Positions 1-4,977 of a DNA stretch of 6,791 nt are shown here, piece after piece. The stretch is from Methylobacter sp. (GTDB lineage Bacteria; Pseudomonadota; Gammaproteobacteria; Methylococcales; Methylomonadaceae). The stretch spans positions 1 through 6,791 of the forward strand of contig PMJA01000148.1 in NCBI GenBank assembly GCA_003158415.1. Reading direction: 5' to 3'. Position 1 is the first letter of the stretch; each line of letters begins with the position of its first letter. The position numbers and the translations under genes are program-made. The notes under the pieces are model-generated. The model was not told the DNA's origin, made no database searches, and worked only from the letters and a program-made list of their open reading frames with translations.

Positions 1-2
1 GT

Positions 3-83
3 ATCTGGTCAACTAAGTTCAAGTCCATTTGTTTTATGCTTATGCTACTTGGTTCTGGAGCGTTGAGAAAGGCTTTATTTTAG
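3..83 (+). pseudogene. C-terminal tail of a putative transposase (cut by window edge)
   Basis: A frame open from the window start to TAG at 81-83 encodes 26 residues ending in LLGSGALRKALF, a basic and hydrophobic tail of the kind seen at the C-termini of DDE transposases. It stops only 3 nt before the putative terminal inverted repeat, which is where a transposase gene normally ends. The gene is cut by the window boundary, so whether the complete copy is intact is unknown. I do not recognise a specific family from this tail. Another frame is also open to position 66, so the coding frame itself is a judgement. Confidence 0.35.
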
Positions 84-86
84 CAG

Positions 87-109
87 GGTTTTAAATTGGG
101 AATTGCTGC
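87..109 (+). repeat. Putative IS terminal inverted repeat, left copy
   Basis: These 23 nt begin GGTTTTAAATTGG and end TTGCTGC, and match the reverse complement of 6769-6791 at every position. The match breaks exactly at the outer side: A follows at 110, whereas the right copy is flanked by C in the same orientation. This is expected if 109 and 6769 are the ends of two copies of one mobile element. The repeat also supplies AGGG at 85-88 and a TTG at 96 in frame with the downstream HicB remnant. Confidence 0.7.
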
Positions 110-245
110 ACTACTAGCCAAGCGGCTACGGGTAAATGAAAAGTCTGTAAGACGAATGCTAGACCCACATTACACAGCTAAATTGCCGCGTATGGCCCAG
201 GCTATGGAAGCATTGGGTAAGCGTTTAGTTGTTATGGTTGAATGA
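108..245 (+). pseudogene. hicB: HicB-type antitoxin, 5'-truncated remnant
   Basis: This is the C-terminal helix-turn-helix part of a HicB antitoxin. In HicAB toxin-antitoxin systems HicB neutralises the HicA mRNA interferase and represses its own operon. The frame ending in TGA at 243-245 reads AALLAKRLRVNEKSVRR, MLDPHYTAKLPRM, then AMEALGKRLVVMVE. This corresponds to the family pattern of ARRLGV-EKEVRRLLDP, KLPR and ALGKRLVV. The N-terminal RNase-H-like part that binds HicA is missing, and the sequence immediately to the left is the putative IS end, so the IS probably removed it. No hicA is visible in the window. A TTG at 96 with AGGG 7 nt upstream could still start a 49-codon chimeric peptide carrying most of the DNA-binding domain; whether it is made is unknown. 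The family call is firm, the pseudogene status likely. Confidence 0.8.
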
Positions 246-380
246 TGCCTGTGTTAGCCGTTTATTCGATTACTGCCACAGCAACCCAATAGGTTTTTAT
301 CCAGTTTGTACGGTAAGAGCTGATACCTGAACAGGAGAGTTCAAGCGGGTCTTCCTGGTTGGTCTGGAAGAGGGTCACAA

Positions 381-415
381 GCGGGATGGAATTTGCAACC
401 CCATCCCTAACGTTT
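381..415 (-). repeat. REP-like palindromic repeat, copy 1
   Basis: Read on the minus strand, this 35-nt unit matches 601-635 (plus strand) at 30 of 35 positions, including the AAACGTT lead-in, the GGGAYGGGGTTGCAAA arm and the CCCGC end. The palindromic core is 383-407. Relative to copy 2, one stem pair has changed on both sides (C:G to T:A), so pairing is kept. Two other changes put T opposite G, which still pairs in RNA made from the minus strand. Such compensatory change is typical of dispersed palindromic repeats that persist as structures. Confidence 0.75.
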
Positions 416-552
416 TTACGATGCTTGAGCTAAGCGACACTACATAACCAACGCAAAACGTGTCGAAGGCGGGCTTCGATTGTCCCGCTTTAAGTTGGTA
501 GCCGATTGTCGCAGATCGTGAGCAATTGTATCAGAAAGCAGTAGTGGATATG

Positions 553-582
553 TTGCTCCGCAGGTTTTCTCTTATGGAGCAA
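553..582. repeat. Inverted repeat (7-bp stem, 16-nt loop)
   Basis: TTGCTCC at 553-559 pairs exactly with GGAGCAA at 576-582. There is no T-tract after it on either strand, so it is not a canonical terminator. It sits between the two copies of the 35-nt palindromic repeat and may be part of a larger structured element. Confidence 0.45.
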
Positions 583-600
583 AGGTAGTGTGGCAGCATC

Positions 601-635
601 AAACGTTTGGGACGGGGTTGCAAACCCCGTCCCGC
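601..635 (+). repeat. REP-like palindromic repeat, copy 2
   Basis: The core at 609-633 is a perfect hairpin: an 11-bp stem, GGGACGGGGTT with AACCCCGTCCC, around a GCA loop. An outer 6-bp pairing, AGCATC at 595-600 with GATGCT at 639-644, could extend it. It lies 19 nt past the methyltransferase stop codon, so on the minus strand it would form in the 3' end of that transcript. No U-run follows on the minus strand, but a stable hairpin here could protect the mRNA end or impede the polymerase. That role is inferred; the palindrome is seen directly. Confidence 0.8.
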
Positions 636-654
636 GTGGATGCTACGCTACGCT

Positions 655-1392
655 TTATGACTTATTGAAATCTGATCTAATCATTATTACATCCATTTCT
701 ACTAACTCTGGAAAATGAATTTCGTGGATTGGCACTAATCGACTAATAGTAAAACCAGAAGACTGATAAAAATTAAGTGCCGACAGATAATCCGGTGCTC
801 CATCGTAGATCGTTTGAAAAGAAATTTCGCTCTGCAATCCGACAAACTGACTCAGCATCTCTCTAGCACCCTTTGCGACTTCTAGATCGAATCCCTGAGT
901 ATCTGATTTCAAAAACGGGTTCTTAAAGCCATATTTTTTCTTAGCTTCGATAAAGTAAGATTCAAGTGTTTTAATTTCTACTTCGATCACTTCGCTAGAC
1001 ATACCGCGTGGAGCATGAACCGACTTTCCAAAAGCATGAAATGATCCAAGATCTGATAGATCATAGGCATTAAACTTCGCCATACCCGGGTGTTCACCAA
1101 AAGCAATTTGTTCTATATGCCATAGCGCATCGCCAGACGAGGCAGCTTGTAATTCTTTAAATGCGAATGGATTAGGTTCGAATGATATAATTTGACCGCG
1201 ATAACCTATATCTTTACGAAGCTTTTGGCCATATTGACCGATATTACCGCCTACATCAAACACACAATCGACCCCTAGATAGGGAAGAAGTCGCGATAAA
1301 TGACGTTCTTCATCTAGTGCGACTGCCCGCCAATTTGGGACGATAACCAGTCCAATTTTTTTACCAATGGATTCGATAAAATTTCTGATCAT
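655..1392 (-). CDS. FkbM-family SAM-dependent methyltransferase
   Basis: The 245-residue protein belongs to the FkbM methyltransferase family, usually O-methylating sugars, polysaccharides or polyketides with S-adenosylmethionine. SAM motif I is VFDVGGNIGQYG (44-55), with FDVG in the family position. The acidic end of the second strand is ISFEPNP (69-75), which binds the ribose hydroxyls. LKSDTQGFDLEVAKGA (161-176) is the family signature, usually written LKIDTEG-E--VL-GA. The length is normal and there is no signal peptide, so it is cytoplasmic. The ATG at 1392 lies 5 nt beyond the stop of a truncated upstream frame on the same strand, which suggests it was once an internal operon gene, perhaps of an O-antigen or exopolysaccharide cluster. 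It is AT-richer than the dksA and GH57 genes to its right and is flanked by repeats and gene fragments, which suggests transfer. The substrate cannot be told. The Shine-Dalgarno sequence is weak. Confidence 0.92.
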   Translation of the reverse strand: MIRNFIESIGKKIGLVIVPNWRAVALDEERHLSRLLPYLGVDCVFDVGGNIGQYGQKLRKDIGYRGQIISFEPNPFAFKELQAASSGDALWHIEQIAFGEHPGMAKFNAYDLSDLGSFHAFGKSVHAPRGMSSEVIEVEIKTLESYFIEAKKKYGFKNPFLKSDTQGFDLEVAKGAREMLSQFVGLQSEISFQTIYDGAPDYLSALNFYQSSGFTISRLVPIHEIHFPELVEMDVIMIRSDFNKS

Positions 1393-1397
1393 TGTAT

Positions 1398-1565
1398 TTA
1401 GGCCTGTGGATTGTTAACAATATGTTTTCGGAAAAAATCTAGCGCTGGCATCAGTTTTGCATAAATCCTTAATGTTGCGCGTAAAATTTTAATATTAGAC
1501 AGTCTGTACCCTTTATATCTAATGTCAAAAACAGCATCATAAGTTTTATGCGGCTTACAGTAGCT
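1398..1565 (-). pseudogene. 3' fragment of an unknown gene upstream of the methyltransferase
   Basis: A 55-codon frame runs from just after an in-frame TGA (1566-1568) to TAA (1398-1400) and has no usable start near its beginning. Its translation looks like real protein: YDAVFDIRYKGYRLSNIKI, then LRATLRIYAKLMP, ALDFFRKH and IVNNPQA. It is basic and aromatic with amphipathic helical character, and unlike a chance frame. The stop lies 5 nt before the methyltransferase ATG, the spacing expected of two operon genes. I read it as the C-terminal end of a decapitated gene, with the break at about 1565 where a small repeat region begins. From the neighbour, a glycosyltransferase or other polysaccharide enzyme is plausible, but the fragment carries no diagnostic motif. 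Confidence 0.55.
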
Positions 1566-1567
1566 TC

Positions 1568-1635
1568 AAAATACCGCAACATTTTCGGAGCATGGGTAAC
1601 GTTTTAAAATACCGAAATATTAAACCCATTCGGAG
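1568..1635. repeat. Short imperfect direct/inverted repeats at a gene break
   Basis: AAAATACCG occurs at 1568-1576 and again at 1606-1614. TTCGGAG follows each copy, at 1584-1590 and 1629-1635. ATGGGT at 1592-1597 pairs with ACCCAT at 1624-1629. The block fills the 87-nt gap between the truncated frame ending at 1565 and the stop of the secreted-protein gene at 1653. It may be a degenerate tandem duplication or the scar of a deletion; nothing here looks like a promoter or terminator. Confidence 0.4.
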
Positions 1636-1652
1636 ACATTACCGATGTACGG

Positions 1653-2558
1653 CTAATCATTGCATTTGAAATTGACGGGCGTCTGTTCGTGTGTGCTTAA
1701 TTTGTAGCCGTTGGCTACCTCCGGCAAGCCATTGTAGGTGGCCTCCATTATTCGGTAAGAATCGTCGGTAAATTGAAGCTTAAGTGAATAATTACGCTGG
1801 GTGCGGCTGGCCAGATCATCTTGTGATCCTTCAAATATAAGCCAATGCGGGTCGGATGTGTTTGAAATCGTGTTGACCGTTGTAATCGCCGTCAGAACAC
1901 CGGCTTTATTATAGTGCTTGCCCACTAAGGTATTGTCTTTGCTTAATTCATAAGATACGCCTTGTTTTGAGGTTGAATCAAAACAATCTGTTAACGATTT
2001 CCAGCGACCGCCCGTCATGATCACTGGGATGACCGGGGGCGGCGCTTCTGCTTTAGGTTTTGGAAGCGTCAATTTGCTGCATTTAATCGCTTTCGATACC
2101 TGATATTGCGCATTGTCACTCATCGTTCTGTTTAAAGTGGCATCAATTTCATCGGCATTATCATTCATTATTAACCGATAATCGGTCGTTTCAATATACT
2201 TTCCTTCTTTATCCCTGGCTTCTTTTATTTGGAACAAAAATGACGTAGCGGCTTTATCGTAACTCACTTTATTAAAAGTGATCATTACGTCATTTTTATT
2301 TGATAACAACGTTTTGTCAAATAAATCAGGCAGGAACAACGGAAAAGCCAGCGCTTCATTTTCTGAAAAAATGAGTGTTCCCATATCGCCGAAAGGGCAA
2401 TTGTAGAAATGGCTGAAACTTTTGATTTTAGTCAGATACTCGGTATCTGACTGTTTATTTTTCTGTTGGGGAACTCCAGTCTTATTATCTTTAGAATAAA
2501 TGTCGTTACTCAGGCTTGCTAAGGCTAATATAAACAGTATTTTTGAAAAATAGCTCAT
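1653..2558 (-). CDS. Predicted secreted protein of unknown function
   Basis: I do not recognise this protein. I start it at the ATG at 2558 (301 residues). The frame is open further, to 2606, but the shorter start begins directly with a signal peptide: MSYFSK, a hydrophobic stretch ILFILALASLS, then a polar region with a likely signal-peptidase I site around residue 22. It also avoids overlapping the upstream gene. No lipobox cysteine is present. After cleavage comes a polar segment, a first domain, a proline-rich linker near residues 166-179 (PKPKAEAPPPVIPV), and a C-terminal domain beginning GGRWKSLTDCFD. There are only four cysteines (54, 160, 192 and 299), one pair bounding each domain, which suggests a disulfide in each half in the periplasm or outside. 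The ATG is 7 nt past the stop of the GH57 gene, consistent with translational coupling. A link to glycogen metabolism is not evident because its neighbours are cytoplasmic. It is AT-richer than GH57. Confidence 0.75.
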   Translation of the reverse strand: MSYFSKILFILALASLSNDIYSKDNKTGVPQQKNKQSDTEYLTKIKSFSHFYNCPFGDMGTLIFSENEALAFPLFLPDLFDKTLLSNKNDVMITFNKVSYDKAATSFLFQIKEARDKEGKYIETTDYRLIMNDNADEIDATLNRTMSDNAQYQVSKAIKCSKLTLPKPKAEAPPPVIPVIMTGGRWKSLTDCFDSTSKQGVSYELSKDNTLVGKHYNKAGVLTAITTVNTISNTSDPHWLIFEGSQDDLASRTQRNYSLKLQFTDDSYRIMEATYNGLPEVANGYKLSTHEQTPVNFKCND

Positions 2559-2565
2559 AACGTTA

Positions 2566-4170
2566 TCACTTAAGATTTTTTGTAGGCCGGTAATTCCGGA
2601 AATCAATGTCAGGAAAAATATTATCCATGATCTCTAATGCGGTCAAGTAGCGTTCGTTTATCCTGTTTTTACGGATGCAGTCGTGTAAATAGTTAAATCT
2701 GGCAAGATGGTCGGTGATGCGTTTATTTGCATAGTCGGTGGTGGTTCCTGACTTCATGATGAACGGCCAATCGGAGGCTTGCGCCAGTAAAATTGATCGG
2801 GCGGCCTGGTTCAACGCCCGTTCCTGCAAGGGGCTGACCGTTAATCCATGAAGATCGGACGCCAATTTTTCCATGTCGGCCTCGGCCTGATGCAAAAAAG
2901 GGTAGATCCAATCATTGGTTTCATTGATCCAGTAACTGTAATAACCTTGATCGCCCCAGGTAGAGGCCGAGGGTGTGGCGACCTGATGGGATAGCGGTAA
3001 CTTTAAGTAATCGCTGCAACTTAGGGTTTCGACGTTGTTGGAAGATTCGCAGGCTAAGCGCAGTACCTGCTCCAGCCAATGCGGCCCTTCAAACCACCAA
3101 TGACCGAAAAGTTCGGCATCGTAAGGCGCTACGATGATCGGCGGCCTATCCATGTTCACGCTAAGGGCGTCGATTTGTTGTTGACGTTTATTGATAAAAT
3201 CCTGGGCGTGTTGCCGTGCTTTCGCCAATGCTTTTTTGGGATTGTAGGTTTCCTTGGGCACATCCTTGCCGGTTACGCGATAGTATTTGATGCCGGTATT
3301 GATGCGGGTTTTCCTGTCGAGGATATAGGGCGCGATATAATCGAAGTCCAGGTCGAAACCGATGTCCCGGTAGTATTCGCGGTAATCGAAGTCTCCCGGA
3401 TAGCCTTCGTGAGAGCTCCAAACCTGCCGCGATGATTCCGGGTCGCGTGCGAAGGCCATGACGCCGTTGCCGCAGTCCAGCGGTGCATAAACGCCGTTAC
3501 GGGGAGGCTGGCTGGCATCCATGATGCCGTGGCTGTCGACAAAAAAATACTTGATTCCGGCAGCCCCCAATAACGTTTCTACGCCGGGGTAGTAAGCGCA
3601 TTCAGGCAGCCAAAAACCGGTCGGCGCAAAGCCCAGATTCGCTTTAAACGTGTTGATGCCTACGTTGATCTGGTTGCGGACAGCGGTTTCGCTGACGTTC
3701 AGCAAGGGCAAAAAGCCGTGGGTTGCGGCGCAAGTGATCAATTCAAGCCTGCCCGCGCTGTGATGCTTTTTGAAAGCCGTCAATAAATCGCAGCGGTATT
3801 GGTTTTGATAGGTGTCCAGGCTGTTTTTAAAAAAGCGGCGGTACAGCCGCGCCAGTTTTTGAAACTCCGGTTGTTTGCGGGTTCTGATGATTTCCTTTTC
3901 CGCCAGTTCCAGTAATTTATGCAGATATTTCAGATAGCGCGTTTGCAACAGTTCGTCGCGCAACATGGAAATCAGCGGCGGCGATAGTGACAGCGTCAGC
4001 CGATAATCCACGCTGTCTTTTTGCAGTCGGTCCAATACGCCGATTAACGGAATGTAGCATTCGGTAATGGCTTCGAACAACCAGTTTTCTTCAAAAAAAC
4101 TCTCGTGCTCGGGGTGTCGCACGTAGGGCAGGTGGGCGTGAAGTACAATGCTAAGGTATCCTTTTTTCAT
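2566..4170 (-). CDS. Glycoside hydrolase family 57, 1,4-alpha-glucan branching enzyme type
   Basis: The 534-residue cytoplasmic enzyme is of the GH57 type that forms alpha-1,6 branches in glycogen-like glucans, or otherwise acts on alpha-1,4 glucans. Conserved regions are in order: HAHLPYV (11-17), ATHGFLPL (149-156), GFWLPEC (185-191) with E190 as the expected nucleophile, and PYDAELFGHWWFEG (349-362) with D351 as the expected acid/base. A later block, STWGDQGYYSYWINETND (403-420), and the C-terminal helical region with ASDWPF and SGTTTDYA (465-480) also match. Length and positions agree with characterised branching enzymes such as TK1436 and the Thermus enzyme (about 526 residues, catalytic Glu near 184 and Asp near 353). 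This supports branching enzyme over the shorter or longer amylase and amylopullulanase subtypes. It follows a DUF4912 gene by 5 nt with only a weak Shine-Dalgarno sequence, so coupled translation is likely. No glgA or glgC is in the window. Confidence 0.92.
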   Translation of the reverse strand: MKKGYLSIVLHAHLPYVRHPEHESFFEENWLFEAITECYIPLIGVLDRLQKDSVDYRLTLSLSPPLISMLRDELLQTRYLKYLHKLLELAEKEIIRTRKQPEFQKLARLYRRFFKNSLDTYQNQYRCDLLTAFKKHHSAGRLELITCAATHGFLPLLNVSETAVRNQINVGINTFKANLGFAPTGFWLPECAYYPGVETLLGAAGIKYFFVDSHGIMDASQPPRNGVYAPLDCGNGVMAFARDPESSRQVWSSHEGYPGDFDYREYYRDIGFDLDFDYIAPYILDRKTRINTGIKYYRVTGKDVPKETYNPKKALAKARQHAQDFINKRQQQIDALSVNMDRPPIIVAPYDAELFGHWWFEGPHWLEQVLRLACESSNNVETLSCSDYLKLPLSHQVATPSASTWGDQGYYSYWINETNDWIYPFLHQAEADMEKLASDLHGLTVSPLQERALNQAARSILLAQASDWPFIMKSGTTTDYANKRITDHLARFNYLHDCIRKNRINERYLTALEIMDNIFPDIDFRNYRPTKNLK

Positions 4171-4175
4171 GGCGA

Positions 4176-4841
4176 CTACTCATTAATGCTCTGGCCGGAG
4201 GCGCTGCTATGCCTGTAAGAGGCTGCTCCTGTGCCGGTTTTAACAAAGGGCGGCATAGCCTTAAACACGGGTTGATTGTCCTTAATGTGATTGGGCTGCG
4301 CCTTTCCTCGCGGAATAGGGGTGACGTTGGAATAGGCGAGCGGTGCAAGACTATTATCATGATGGCGATTGCCTAGGGTTGCGCGATAAGCGGCGGCATG
4401 GGTCTGCATGGATAAGAACACGGGCTGTTGAGCGCGGGAGCCGGCAACGGCGACATCGAACCATGGCTTTGTTATAGCCGCATTTTTATCTGACGCCGGA
4501 TAAATTCTTAAAGTCAGCGGGTCTGCGGTATTTTTTTGCGGGGCGTTTAGTTTGTCCTCCCCCAGGTTCCAGTAGGCGTAAAGATGCTCGGGGTCGACCG
4601 GCAACAGCACCAATTTCGGGGTCTTGTCCGAGGCTTTGGGTGCAAAGTCCTGCCGGATTTCCTCGCTGATTTCAAGCATGGTTTGCGGTGAAAGGGCGTC
4701 TTGACCGGCAGGTTCCGGCTTCTTGACAGAAAAAACCGGCGCAAATTCCTGATTGATTTCCCGGCTGATTTCAAGTAGTTCTGTCGGCGTAAGCTTCATT
4801 TTGGGATTATATTTTGAATACGAATTGTCATCGCCAGCCAT
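4176..4841 (-). CDS. DUF4912 domain protein with duplicated N-terminal motif
   Basis: The 221-residue protein has a DUF4912-like core at about 76-155. It opens with LVLLPVDPEHLYAYWNLG (77-94), the aromatic-rich signature of the family, and continues with LTLRIYP, WFDVAV and AAYRATLG. The domain's biochemical role is not established. Its frequent placement beside GH57 and glycogen genes suggests an accessory part in alpha-glucan metabolism, which is also the arrangement here, with GH57 5 nt downstream. Before the core the protein carries two 19-residue copies of one motif (17-35 and 50-68), 12 of 19 identical. The C-terminal 65 residues are Pro, Gly and Ser rich and look disordered. There is no signal peptide or membrane segment. 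The ATG at 4841 has a poor Shine-Dalgarno sequence; M15 (MKLTPTELL) is an alternative start that would keep both repeats. The call to DUF4912 rests on motif recall. Confidence 0.78.
   Translation of the reverse strand: MAGDDNSYSKYNPKMKLTPTELLEISREINQEFAPVFSVKKPEPAGQDALSPQTMLEISEEIRQDFAPKASDKTPKLVLLPVDPEHLYAYWNLGEDKLNAPQKNTADPLTLRIYPASDKNAAITKPWFDVAVAGSRAQQPVFLSMQTHAAAYRATLGNRHHDNSLAPLAYSNVTPIPRGKAQPNHIKDNQPVFKAMPPFVKTGTGAASYRHSSASGQSINE
4638..4793 (-). repeat. Two coding repeats of a 19-residue motif
   Basis: On the minus strand, 4793-4737 encodes LTPTELLEISREINQEFAP and 4694-4638 encodes LSPQTMLEISEEIRQDFAP. They are 12/19 identical with a 33-residue period. Each is a predicted short amphipathic helix, with LEIS-EI-Q-FAP as the shared core. 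Conservation of the core with divergence of the linker suggests a binding motif under selection rather than a recent slip duplication. Confidence 0.8.
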
Positions 4842-4894
4842 AAGCTATTATTTAAGGTAACCCTCACAAAATACCCCCCCTAGTAAGATGGGCA

Positions 4895-4909
4895 TACAGC
4901 CATGCTGTA
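4895..4909. promoter_or_regulatory. Palindrome, candidate operator in DUF4912 leader
   Basis: TACAGC-CAT-GCTGTA is a perfect 6-bp inverted repeat with a 3-nt spacer. It sits 54 nt upstream of the DUF4912 start and downstream of the candidate promoter. A second, 10-nt perfect palindrome, AAGTATACTT, is at 4921-4930, next to the predicted -10 box. Both fit a dyad-binding repressor, or the first could be a small hairpin in the leader RNA. No known operator consensus was recognised. Confidence 0.35.
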
Positions 4910-4931
4910 GATTTAAAAGTAAGTATACTTG

Positions 4932-4959
4932 TTTATGATGACACGCCCAACTTTGTCAA
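4932..4959 (-). promoter_or_regulatory. Candidate sigma-70 promoter for the DUF4912-GH57 unit
   Basis: On the minus strand TTGACA (4959-4954), a perfect -35 box, is followed after 16 nt by CATAAA (4937-4932), a 4/6 match to the -10 consensus. Transcription would start near 4925, leaving a leader of about 84 nt before the ATG at 4841. The leader contains the palindrome at 4895-4909 and a run of seven C at 4874-4880 (seven G in the RNA). The gap between gluQ and this gene is the only sizeable one in the series, which makes a promoter here likely. Confidence 0.45.
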
Positions 4960-4977
4960 TTATTCTTGGACAGCCTC

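Larger units (their letters stand above)
1..109 (+). mobile_element. 3' end of an insertion sequence (partial)
   Basis: The segment reads as the tail of a transposable element running left to right. It has an open frame ending in TAG at 81-83, a 3-nt gap, then a 23-nt sequence at 87-109 whose exact reverse complement forms the last 23 nt of the window. Directly after 109 the sequence becomes recognisable HicB coding sequence, so 109 is the likely outer edge of the element. The transposase and the other end of this copy lie outside the window, so the family cannot be named and no target-site duplication can be checked. The identical terminal sequence and the abrupt junction are seen directly; the insertion-sequence reading is inferred. 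Confidence 0.6.
246..654. other. Gene-free region with palindromic repeats
   Basis: About 410 nt lie between the HicB remnant and the methyltransferase gene. No frame on either strand gives a convincing protein. The stretch is rich in inverted repeats: two copies of a 35-nt palindromic element, a 7-bp stem at 553-582 (TTGCTCC with GGAGCAA), and a smaller one at 350-371 (TCTTCC with GGAAGA). An 8-nt direct repeat, CAAGCGGG, occurs at 342-349 and 378-385. This looks like repeat-populated spacer rather than regulatory DNA of a neighbouring gene, since both flanking coding sequences end towards it. Confidence 0.6.

Noticed and set aside
245..292. ATG overlapping the HicB stop (TGATG) opening a 15-codon frame
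   Set aside because: Very short, no protein-like content and no ribosome-binding support; overlap of TGA and ATG is common by chance.
447..499. Possible integron attC site: ACCAAC at 447-452 pairs with GTTGGT at 494-499 around internal stems, near a toxin-antitoxin remnant
   Set aside because: The outer boxes do not fit RYYYAAC and GTTRRRY, and no cassette boundary or integrase is visible.
609..633. Rho-independent terminator for the methyltransferase gene
   Set aside because: The stem is perfect and GC-rich but no T-run follows on the minus strand, and a diverged inverted copy nearby points to a dispersed palindromic repeat.
2559..2606. Upstream start for the secreted-protein gene at 2606
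   Set aside because: It would put 16 polar residues before the signal peptide and overlap the GH57 3' end; the ATG at 2558 starts directly at the signal peptide.
3079..3435. 118-codon plus-strand frame opposite the GH57 gene
   Set aside because: It lies wholly antisense to a strongly conserved coding region with catalytic motifs; its translation has no recognisable features and follows from the codon bias of GH57.
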